Origin: an uncultured Rhodanobacteraceae bacterium
Lineage (GTDB): Bacteria; Pseudomonadota; Gammaproteobacteria; Xanthomonadales; Rhodanobacteraceae
Direction of reading: 5' to 3'
Assembly (NCBI GenBank): GCA_937902695.1
Contig: CALFNI010000582.1
Location: 1 to 10,538 of the forward strand
DNA: 10,538 nt
In this document: in pieces, positions 1 through 5,370 of the stretch
How the letters are laid out: every line of letters starts with the position of its first letter
Position numbering within the stretch: position 1 is the first letter of the stretch
Translations under genes and position numbers: made by a program
Notes under the pieces: model-generated
Told to the model about the DNA's origin: nothing
Databases searched by the model: none
Seen by the model: only the letters and a program-made list of their open reading frames with translations

Positions 1-702
1 CAGGTGCGCGAGATGCTCGACGAACGAGCGGATGCCGCCCTCGTACTGGAATACGTCGTGCTTCTCCGTGCGCTCGTCGTAGAGCTCGATCTTGACGCCC
101 GAATTGAGGAACGACAGCTCGCGCAGGCGCTTGGCCAGGATGTCGTAGTGGAATTCTGTATTTGTGAAAATTGTCGGGCTCGGATGGAAGCGCACCGTCG
201 TGCCGCGCCGGCTCGACGGACCGACGACCTTCAGCGGATAGCGCGGCTCGCCGAGCGTGTATTCCTGGCGATGCTCGTGACCGTCGCGGTAGATCGTCAG
301 GATCAGGTGATCGGAAAGCGCATTAACAACCGAGACGCCGACGCCGTGGAGTCCGCCGGACACCTTGTAGCTGTTGTCGTCGAACTTGCCGCCCGCATGC
401 AGGACCGTCATGACGACTTCGGCGGCCGAACGGCCTTCTTCGGGCTGCATGTCGACCGGGATGCCGCGCCCGTTGTCGACGACGCTGACCGATCCGTCGG
501 CGTGGATCGTGACGACGATGTGGTCGCAGTAGCCGGCGAGCGCCTCGTCGACCGAGTTGTCGACGACTTCGAAAACCATGTGGTGGAGGCCGGTGCCGTC
601 ATCGGTGTCGCCGATGTACATGCCGGGCCGCTTGCGGACGGCCTCGAGGCCCTTCAAGACCTTGATTTTACTGGAATCGTACGAATCGTGTTGGTCGGAC
701 AT
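1..702 (-). CDS. gyrB: DNA gyrase subunit B, N-terminal part (cut by window edge)
   Basis: GyrB is the ATPase subunit of DNA gyrase, the cytoplasmic type II topoisomerase that introduces negative supercoils with GyrA. The 234 residues present cover the GHKL ATPase domain. Visible landmarks are [16 protein letters not shown] (about 17-32), [14 protein letters not shown] with the Mg/ATP-binding Asn at about 49, DNGRGIPVD (about 76-84) and the glycine-rich ATP lid [15 protein letters not shown] (about 116-130). The reading then continues through [11 protein letters not shown] to [13 protein letters not shown] at the edge. The family is about 800 residues long, so roughly 70% lies outside. The ATG at 700-702 is preceded by a close GGAAG (706-710). 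A 69-bp gap separates it from recF, with an extended -10 promoter over the recF stop. Identity is certain from the motifs; completeness cannot be judged. Confidence 0.98.
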   Translation of the reverse strand, partial: MSDQHDSYDSSKIKVLKGLEAVRKRPGMYIGDTDDGTGLHHMVFEVVDNSVDEALAGYCDHIVVTIHADGSVSVVDNGRGIPVDMQPEEGRSAAEVVMTVLHAGGKFDDNSYKVSGGLHGVGVSVVNALSDHLILTIYRDGHEHRQEYTLGEPRYPLKVVGPSSRRGTTVRFHPSPTIFTNTEFHYDILAKRLRELSFLNSGVKIELYDERTEKHDVFQYEGGIRSFVEHLAHL

Positions 703-770
703 GGGCTTCCGGTATGCGCGAAGAACGAACCCGGCCGCGACGCCTGGGTCACTCGTGTGGCGAATCGCTC

Positions 771-779
771 ATTATAGCA
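771..779 (-). promoter_or_regulatory. Extended -10 promoter candidate for gyrB
   Basis: On the minus strand TGCTATAAT gives a perfect TATAAT hexamer (771-776) with the TGn extension (777-779). It overlaps the recF TAA stop. Extended -10 promoters can work without a good -35 box, and none is visible here: the hexamer at 17-bp spacing (794-799) does not resemble TTGACA. The predicted start is near 764, giving a leader of about 60 nt before the gyrB ATG. A parS site begins at 797, so it lies at about -33 to -48. The sequence match is seen; activity is inferred. Confidence 0.6.
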
Positions 780-1851
780 GCCGGCCTGCCCGGCCCGGTT
801 CCACGTGGAACATCGCGGCGCTGATGCCGCTCGCTGCCAGTGCCTCGGGTTGGTGCGTGCCGGTGATCAGGATCTGCGCATCGACGGCGCGCAGCGACTG
901 CACGAGCACTTCTTGATGGGGCCCATCGAGCTCCGAAGCAAGGTCGTCGATGCATATCACCGGCCACTCGCCGCGCGCCTGCGCGAAGACGCGCGCCTGC
1001 GCGAGGATGCAGGCCAACGCGCAAAGCTTTTCCTGTCCGCGCGACAGGTGCTCGCGACGCGGCGCGTGCTCGAAGGCGATCGACCAGTCGGCACGGTGCG
1101 GGCCGCGCGTGGTGAATCCGCGGCGGAGATCGTCCTCTCGCGAGGCGGCGAGAATCTCCAGCGGATCCTCAGCGCTGCGCCAGCCGGTCTCGAACGACAC
1201 CGAGGGTCGGCCAAGCTCAGGCAGCAGCCCCCCCAGCGACGCGGCAACCGCCGTCGAGAAATCGACGAAGTAGTGCGCCCGCATCGACGAGAGCGTCGCG
1301 CCTGCGAGCGCCAGCTCGCGATCCCAGGGGTCAAGATCGGCCGCGGACGGGCTTCCGCGCAGGAGCGCATTGCGCTGGCGCAGAGCCCGCTGGAACGACC
1401 GCCACACGCGAAGAAAATCCTGTTCCACGTGGAACACGCCCCAGTCGAGGAACCGGCGGCGGCCCTCCGACGCGCCCGAAATCAGCTCGTGAGAGCCCGG
1501 CTCGAAGCAGGCGACGGCGATCATGCGGAGCAGGTCGGCGACCGGCGCCGCGGTGCCATTGACCCGCGCTTCCAGCGTGCCCTCGTGTCGCGAAAGGCCC
1601 AGGCCGCTCGATGACCCGCCATCGCGGTCGACGCGGCCGAAGACGCTGTAGCCCTCGGCGCCATGCCGGACCAGCACATCCCGGGGTCCGCTGCGGAACG
1701 ACCGGGCATGCGATAGAAGGTAGGCCGCTTCGAGGAGGGTCGTCTTGCCGGCGCCATTGGCGCCGACAAACACGTTCCAGCGGGGATCGAGATCGATCGT
1801 CAGGCCCGCGAAGGCGCGAAGGTTCTCGAGCCGCAGCTGGCTGAGCCGCAC
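772..1851 (-). CDS. recF: DNA replication and repair protein RecF
   Basis: RecF is an SMC/ABC-like ATPase that, with RecO and RecR, helps load RecA at single-strand gaps and stalled forks. The 359-residue product has normal family length. It shows a Walker A motif GANGAGKT (30-37), the ABC signature LSRGQEK (269-275) and a Walker B stretch ending CIDDL (300-304), and it ends with the family-typical TGTHQPEA and FHVEPGR. The start is GTG at 1849-1851 (reading VRLSQLRLEN), chosen because RecF proteins begin with this motif; a GGA at 1858-1860 may serve as a weak ribosome site. It lies 27 bp downstream of dnaN, so the two are probably cotranscribed. Unusually, two parS palindromes are embedded in the coding sequence, both coding for FHVE. 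Identity is clear from motifs and context. Confidence 0.97.
   Translation of the reverse strand: MRLSQLRLENLRAFAGLTIDLDPRWNVFVGANGAGKTTLLEAAYLLSHARSFRSGPRDVLVRHGAEGYSVFGRVDRDGGSSSGLGLSRHEGTLEARVNGTAAPVADLLRMIAVACFEPGSHELISGASEGRRRFLDWGVFHVEQDFLRVWRSFQRALRQRNALLRGSPSAADLDPWDRELALAGATLSSMRAHYFVDFSTAVAASLGGLLPELGRPSVSFETGWRSAEDPLEILAASREDDLRRGFTTRGPHRADWSIAFEHAPRREHLSRGQEKLCALACILAQARVFAQARGEWPVICIDDLASELDGPHQEVLVQSLRAVDAQILITGTHQPEALAASGISAAMFHVEPGRAGRLL
797..812. promoter_or_regulatory. parS site (ParB/Spo0J binding), copy 1, inside 3' end of recF
   Basis: The 16 bases, read on the minus strand, are TGTTCCACGTGGAACC, a near-perfect palindrome around CACGTG with only the last base breaking symmetry. 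This matches the chromosomal parS family bound by ParB (TGTTnCACGTGnAACA class, the CC/GG form known from pseudomonads). It lies within recF codons for MFHVEP, residues 347-352, just upstream of the putative gyrB promoter. parS sites near oriC load ParB, which spreads and recruits SMC/condensin and ParA. The genes for ParA and ParB are not in the window. Confidence 0.85.
1421..1436. promoter_or_regulatory. parS site (ParB/Spo0J binding), copy 2, perfect palindrome in mid-recF
   Basis: TGTTCCACGTGGAACA is a perfect 16-bp inverted repeat and an exact match to the canonical bacterial chromosomal parS form. It lies in recF codons for VFHVEQ, residues 139-144. It is 609 bp from the first copy (centre to centre 624 bp) and about 1.6 kb from the proposed oriC. 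Two such 16-mers within one gene are not expected by chance. It serves as a ParB nucleation site by established knowledge; use in this organism is inferred. Confidence 0.9.
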
Positions 1852-1878
1852 GCTAAATCCGGGCGGCGAGGGCGCCGG

Positions 1879-2979
1879 TCAGAGCCGGAGCGGCATGATC
1901 ACGTGCCGCGTCTCGTCGCTGTCCGGTTTCTTGATCAGGCAGCTCGACTGGCCGTCGCGCAGACACAGCATCACGTCGTCGCCGGTCAGCGCGCCCAGCG
2001 CGTCGAGCAGGTAGTTGACGTTGAAGCCGACGCTCAGCTCGGAGACGCCCGTCTTCGCCTCGACCTCCTCGACCGCCTCTTCCTGCTCGGGATTGTGCGC
2101 AACGATGCGCAGCTTGTTCGGGCTGACTTCGAGCTTCACGCCGCGGTACTTCTCGTTGGAGAGGATCGCCGCGCGCTGCAACGCCGCGCGCAGCTCGTCG
2201 CGGTTCGCGCGCACTTCCTTGTCGGCACTGATCGGCACCACCGCTTCGTAATCGGGGAACCGGCCATCGATCAGCTTCGAGGTAAAGGTGACGCCGCCGC
2301 GCTTGACGCGCAGATGATTCCGCCCGAACTCGAGCTCGACCACGCCGTCGCCGGCTTCGAACAGGCCCTGCAGCTCGATGACGCCCTTGCGCGGCACGAT
2401 GATCTGCCGGCTCGCGGTGGTCCGCGTGTCGAGCTTCGTTTCGGCCAGCGCGAGGCGATGGCCATCGGTCGACACGCAGCGGAGCGAAGTCTCCCGAAGG
2501 TCCAGCAGCATGCCGTTCAAGTAATACCGCACGTCCTGGTGCGCCATCGCGAAACTCGTGCGCTCCATCAGCGATTTCAGCGTCGCCTCGGACAGCGACA
2601 CGCGCTCGACGAGCTCGATGTTCTCGATGACCGGGAACTCGGTGGCCGGCAGCGTCGCCAGCGTGAAGCGGCTCCGGCCCGCGCTGACCACGGCGCGCTC
2701 GCCGGACTGATCGAACTTGATCGTCACGCCATCGGGCAGCGCCCGCACGATGTCGAACAGTTTCCGCGCCGGCACGGTCACCTCGCCCGGATCGAGATCG
2801 TCGGCCTCGGTTCTGGCGACCATCTCGACTTCGAGATCGGTACCCGTCAGCGCGACGCCGCCGGAATCGACATTGACCAGGAGATTGGCCAGGACGGGCA
2901 AGGTCTGCCGCCGTTCGACGACACCGACGACCTGCTGCAAACGCCGAAGGAGGGCTTCCCGTTGAATGCTGAATCGCAT
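1879..2979 (-). CDS. dnaN: DNA polymerase III subunit beta (sliding clamp)
   Basis: DnaN forms the dimeric ring that tethers polymerase III and many repair proteins to DNA. The 366-residue length is that of the family, consistent with three tandem clamp folds (about 1-125, 126-250 and 251-366). Recognisable stretches are MRFSIQREALLRRLQQVVGVVERRQ cut as N-terminus (first residues MRFSIQREALLRRL), LPVLANLLV (27-35), LTGTDLEVEM (44-53), GRFPDYEAVVP in domain 2/3, and the C-terminus CLIKKPDSDETRHVIMPLRL, very close to the usual HVIMPMRL ending. The ATG at 2977-2979 has an AAAGGAT ribosome site (2989-2995) nine bases upstream. Upstream is the AT-rich oriC-like gap. Translation probably continues into recF after 27 bp. 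No oddity was seen. Confidence 0.98.
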   Translation of the reverse strand: MRFSIQREALLRRLQQVVGVVERRQTLPVLANLLVNVDSGGVALTGTDLEVEMVARTEADDLDPGEVTVPARKLFDIVRALPDGVTIKFDQSGERAVVSAGRSRFTLATLPATEFPVIENIELVERVSLSEATLKSLMERTSFAMAHQDVRYYLNGMLLDLRETSLRCVSTDGHRLALAETKLDTRTTASRQIIVPRKGVIELQGLFEAGDGVVELEFGRNHLRVKRGGVTFTSKLIDGRFPDYEAVVPISADKEVRANRDELRAALQRAAILSNEKYRGVKLEVSPNKLRIVAHNPEQEEAVEEVEAKTGVSELSVGFNVNYLLDALGALTGDDVMLCLRDGQSSCLIKKPDSDETRHVIMPLRL

Positions 2980-3038
2980 GTCGCGCTGATCCTTTCGCTG
3001 GTTTGATTAAGCGAAGCGATAGTTGTGGTTATTAGTCT

Positions 3039-3047
3039 TGTGAATAA
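3039..3047 (-). promoter_or_regulatory. DnaA box (TTATNCACA class) inside AT-rich core
   Basis: The minus strand reads TTATTCACA, which fits the TTATNCACA consensus. It is on the dnaN side of the AT-rich core, about 80 bp from the other box cluster, so boxes bracket the likely unwinding segment. Confidence 0.65.
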
Positions 3048-3124
3048 CCGATAAACACGTAAATAAACCTTAAGATTCATAGGCTTAAAGCAGAATATCG
3101 GCCTTCATAATGCAGCGTCCCGCC

Positions 3125-3144
3125 TGTGGATCAATTGTGGATGA
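3125..3144 (-). promoter_or_regulatory. Pair of near-consensus DnaA boxes
   Basis: On the minus strand TCATCCACA (3136-3144) and TGATCCACA (3125-3133) each differ from TTATCCACA at position 2 only. They are 2 bp apart, in the same orientation, and opposed to the perfect box at 3161-3169. Tandem weak boxes beside a strong one are a usual origin design. Confidence 0.65.
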
Positions 3145-3160
3145 ATCTTTCCTCCAAGGC

Positions 3161-3169
3161 TTATCCACA
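3161..3169 (+). promoter_or_regulatory. Perfect DnaA box
   Basis: TTATCCACA is the exact high-affinity DnaA box consensus. It lies 17 bp beyond the dnaA stop codon and close to two one-mismatch boxes in opposite orientation at 3125-3133 and 3136-3144, giving a three-box cluster next to the AT-rich core. Confidence 0.85.
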
Positions 3170-3185
3170 GGTTCTTCCCGGCGCG

Positions 3186-4511
3186 CTATTCGGTCAATAC
3201 GCGGAGCAGTTTTTCCCAGTCCTGCCGGAGCTTGCCGTCGGTTTCCCTGAGATCGCGGATCGTCCGGCATGCATGCAGCACGGTCGTGTGATCGCGCCCG
3301 CCGAACGCATCGCCGATCTCCGGCAGGCTGTGTTCGGTCAGCTCCTTGGCGAGCGTCATCGCCATCTGTCGCGGCCGCGCAACCGAGCGGCTTCGGCGCT
3401 TCGAAAGCATGTCCGAAAGACGCAGCTGGTAGTAGTCTGCCACGGTCTTCTGGATGTTAGGGACCGTGATCGCCTGCGCATGCACGGTCAGCAGATCGCG
3501 CAGCGTTTCCTGCGCGAACTCGGCGCCGATCTTGCGTCCCTCGAAGTTCGCGCGCGCGACGAGCGTATTGAGCGCGCCTTCGAGATCGCGCACGTTCGAG
3601 CGCATGCGCTTGGCCATCAGGACGGCGACCTCCTCGGGGAGATCGACGCCTTTGGCCTGCGCCTTCGACAGCACGATCGCCGCGCGCGTCTCGAAGTCCG
3701 GCGGCTCGATCGCGACGCTGAGGCCCCAGCCGAGCCGCGATTTCAGGCGCGGTTCGAGGTTCTCGACTTCCTTGGGATAGCGATCGCAGGTCAGGATGAT
3801 CTGCTGCTTGCCCTCGATCAGCGCGTTGAACGTGTGGAAGAACTCTTCCTGCGTCGTGTTCTTGCCGGCGAAGAACTGGATGTCGTCGATCAGGAGCGCA
3901 TCGACCGAGCGGAAGCGCCGCTTGAAATCGTCCATGTCCTTCTGCTGCAGCGCCTTCACCATGCCGCTGACGAACTGCTCCGAGCGCAGATACATCACGT
4001 TCGTATCGGGCTTGTGCGCGCGCATCAGGTTGCCGGCCGCGTGCATGAGATGCGTCTTGCCGAGACCCGTGCCGCCGTAGAGCAGCAGCGGGTTGTAGGC
4101 GCGCCCCGGATTCTGCGCGACCTGCATCGCGGCGGCCTTGCCGAGCTGGTTCGACTTGCCCTCGACGAAGCTTTCGAACGTGTAGTGCGGATCGAGATTC
4201 GGCTCCGGCGCGCGGCGTTCGCCCGCCTTGGCGCTTCGCGGCGCGCGCTCGCCGTTGCGTTCGGCGCCGGTCGACGCCGCGCCGACCTGGAGATTGACGG
4301 CGACGCCATGTCCGGCGAGATGGTCGAGCACGCGCTTGATCTGCGGGAGGTAGCTTTCGCGCACGATCTCGAGCGTGTACGCGTTCGGCGCCCACAGCGT
4401 CAGGCCCGCCTCGCTCTCGCGCGCCTGCAGCGGCGCGAGGTAGGTATGCACGTCCTCGGCGCTGAACTCCGCTTCGAGCCGCGCAAGACAGCGTCGCCAC
4501 AAATCGTTCAT
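3186..4511 (-). CDS. dnaA: Chromosomal replication initiator protein DnaA
   Basis: DnaA is the AAA+ ATPase that binds DnaA boxes, opens oriC and helps load DnaB helicase. The 441-residue protein has all four domains. Domain I (about 1-75) begins [17 protein letters not shown] short charged, poorly conserved linker follows (about 78-104). The AAA+ domain III starts at [18 protein letters not shown] (105-122) and carries Walker A GGTGLGKT (146-153) and Walker B LLIDDI (206-211). Domain IV ends in the helix-turn-helix signature [19 protein letters not shown] (393-411). The ATG at 4509-4511 follows a GGAAAT with short spacing. The linker is short compared with enteric DnaA, which is normal for this order. 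The gene reads towards the proposed oriC, unlike dnaN, which reads away from it. Identity is certain. Confidence 0.99.
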   Translation of the reverse strand: MNDLWRRCLARLEAEFSAEDVHTYLAPLQARESEAGLTLWAPNAYTLEIVRESYLPQIKRVLDHLAGHGVAVNLQVGAASTGAERNGERAPRSAKAGERRAPEPNLDPHYTFESFVEGKSNQLGKAAAMQVAQNPGRAYNPLLLYGGTGLGKTHLMHAAGNLMRAHKPDTNVMYLRSEQFVSGMVKALQQKDMDDFKRRFRSVDALLIDDIQFFAGKNTTQEEFFHTFNALIEGKQQIILTCDRYPKEVENLEPRLKSRLGWGLSVAIEPPDFETRAAIVLSKAQAKGVDLPEEVAVLMAKRMRSNVRDLEGALNTLVARANFEGRKIGAEFAQETLRDLLTVHAQAITVPNIQKTVADYYQLRLSDMLSKRRSRSVARPRQMAMTLAKELTEHSLPEIGDAFGGRDHTTVLHACRTIRDLRETDGKLRQDWEKLLRVLTE

Positions 4512-4632
4512 GATTTCCAGTGATTTCCGCGGCCGCCGCCGCCGGCGGGAGGCCGGGCGGGCGAGGGTAGTGTGACGTCAGGCGAGAAGCGGGAGTCTAA
4601 CCGCCGCCGCCGTATCGCTGCCAGCTTTGCGC
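4512..4632 (-). promoter_or_regulatory. GC-rich dnaA upstream region with palindromic leader
   Basis: The sequence just upstream of dnaA is very GC-rich and contains a CCGCCGGCGG self-complementary block (4539-4548) inside a run of CCG triplets, plus an 8-base direct repeat TGATTTCC (4511-4518 and 4521-4528, plus-strand reading) covering the ribosome-site zone. A weak minus-strand promoter, CTGGCA (4619-4624) and TAGACT (4594-4599) with a long 19-bp spacer, is the best I can find for dnaA. No DnaA box is visible, so neither box-based autoregulation nor an origin is supported here. The promoter call is tentative. Confidence 0.35.
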
Positions 4633-4662
4633 TTGACATGGCGCTCCGTCGGCGCCTACCAT
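4633..4662 (+). promoter_or_regulatory. Sigma70-type promoter of rpmH
   Basis: A perfect -35 hexamer TTGACA (4633-4638) is followed after 18 bp by TACCAT (4657-4662), a four-of-six -10 match. The predicted start is near 4669, leaving a leader of about 28 nt before the rpmH ATG. The leader is pyrimidine-rich (CCCTTTTTCCC, 4669-4679) and has no good ribosome site. Strong promoters at this place are expected for rpmH-rnpA. Confidence 0.7.
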
Positions 4663-4696
4663 CCGCGCCCTTTTTCCCATCCCCGAGCCGCCCGTC

Positions 4697-4843
4697 ATGG
4701 CGACCAAGCGCACCTACCAACCGAGCAACCTCAAGCGCGTGCGCGACCACGGCTTTCGTGCGCGCATGAAGACGCGCGGCGGCCGCAAGGTCATCAATGC
4801 GCGCCGTGCCAAGGGCCGCAAGCGCCTGACCGTCTCCGGCTAA
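4697..4843 (+). CDS. rpmH: 50S ribosomal protein L34
   Basis: L34 is a small, very basic protein of the large ribosomal subunit. The 48-residue product begins [20 protein letters not shown] and ends [13 protein letters not shown], with the family core KRTYQPS, HGFRARM and [16 protein letters not shown] all present. The length is about two residues above the usual 44-46. The MATKR start, rather than MKR, is the form I recall from Xanthomonadales. It is the first gene of the plus-strand arm, divergent from dnaA, with a good promoter at 4633-4662, and it is followed after 16 bp by rnpA. Identity is certain although the gene is very short. Confidence 0.97.
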   Translation: MATKRTYQPSNLKRVRDHGFRARMKTRGGRKVINARRAKGRKRLTVSG

Positions 4844-4859
4844 GCGCTTTCAAACCGCG

Positions 4860-5216
4860 ATGGGCAGCGCACGCTTCCCGCACGCGGCCCGCGTCACCCG
4901 ACCCGCCGATTTCCTGCGTCTGCGCCGCACCGGCCAGCGCGTCGGCGTGCGTCACTTCAACGCACAGGCCGTCGCCGGCACCACCGACATCGCGCGGCTC
5001 GGCCTCGCCGTCTCGCGCCGCGTCTCGACCGATGCCGTGCGCCGCAACCGCATCAAGCGCATCGCACGCGAGAGCTTTCGCGAAATCCGCAGCGAGCTGC
5101 CGGCGATCGACATCCTGCTGATCGCACGCGAAAGCGCCGACGCGCACGACAACGCGACGCTCCGCGCCGACCTCCAGACGCTGTGGCGGCGCCTCGCTGC
5201 CGTCGCGCGCGAATAG
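4860..5216 (+). CDS. rnpA: Ribonuclease P protein component
   Basis: RnpA is the basic protein cofactor of RNase P, which assists the catalytic RNA in cutting the 5' leader from precursor tRNAs. The 118 residues match the family length. The N-terminus carries the usual ARFPHAARVTRPADFLRL pattern. A central RNA-binding helix shows the diagnostic AVRRNRIKRIARESFR (59-74), and the C-terminal helix contains LWRRLA. The ATG at 4860 is the only start that keeps the conserved N-terminus. No clear ribosome site is visible, so translation may be coupled to rpmH 16 bp upstream. The frame ends at 5216 without overlapping a downstream yidD, which in many relatives follows directly. Confidence 0.97.
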   Translation: MGSARFPHAARVTRPADFLRLRRTGQRVGVRHFNAQAVAGTTDIARLGLAVSRRVSTDAVRRNRIKRIARESFREIRSELPAIDILLIARESADAHDNATLRADLQTLWRRLAAVARE

Positions 5217-5223
5217 CCCGCGA

Positions 5224-5252
5224 TTGAATGGCACGCGGCGCACCGGCACAAT
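5224..5252 (+). promoter_or_regulatory. Candidate sigma70 promoter for yidC-mnmE
   Basis: TTGAAT (5224-5229) and CACAAT (5247-5252) are separated by 17 bp, and each matches its consensus in four of six positions. They begin 7 bp after the rnpA stop, giving an expected leader of about 110 nt before yidC that contains a pyrimidine-rich stretch around 5262-5285. The sequence fits a promoter, but hexamers this degenerate can occur by chance. Confidence 0.4.
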
Positions 5253-5370
5253 GCGCGCCTGATTTTTCGCTTCCTTCTCCGACTTCTACGCGGCGAGTCC
5301 GCCGCCCCGACCCCGAGCACCGCCACGGCCCCGATCCGGGACGTCGTCCCGCTCGCGTGAATCGATCGCC

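Larger units (their letters stand above)
2980..3185. other. Putative chromosomal origin of replication (oriC), dnaA-dnaN gap
   Basis: This 206-bp gap between the dnaA stop and the dnaN start is the only markedly AT-rich stretch in a GC-rich window: 3001-3110 counts 38 G/C of 110 and 3031-3080 counts 14 of 50. It holds a perfect DnaA box TTATCCACA at 3161-3169 (plus). On the minus strand are TCATCCACA (3136-3144), TGATCCACA (3125-3133) and TTATTCACA (3039-3047, matching TTATNCACA); a weaker TGTGGTTAT lies at 3024-3032. The boxes flank the AT-rich core, which carries a repeated ATAAAC (3051-3056, 3063-3068). Box cluster, unwinding-type AT core and location beside dnaA together fit an origin. 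The dnaN promoter must also lie here, but I cannot choose a convincing -35/-10 pair. Confidence 0.8.

Noticed and set aside
1896..1911. TCACGTG near the dnaN 3' end as parS
   Set aside because: Flanks do not form the inverted repeat; the match is limited to the six-base core.
4512..4696. dnaA-rpmH gap as the replication origin
   Set aside because: Very GC-rich, no DnaA box, no AT-rich core; the dnaN side is far better.
5259..5360. 33-codon frame in the yidC leader (reads LIFRFLLRLL...) as a leader peptide or YidD remnant
   Set aside because: It has no ATG, GTG or TTG start and no ribosome site, and lacks YidD motifs.
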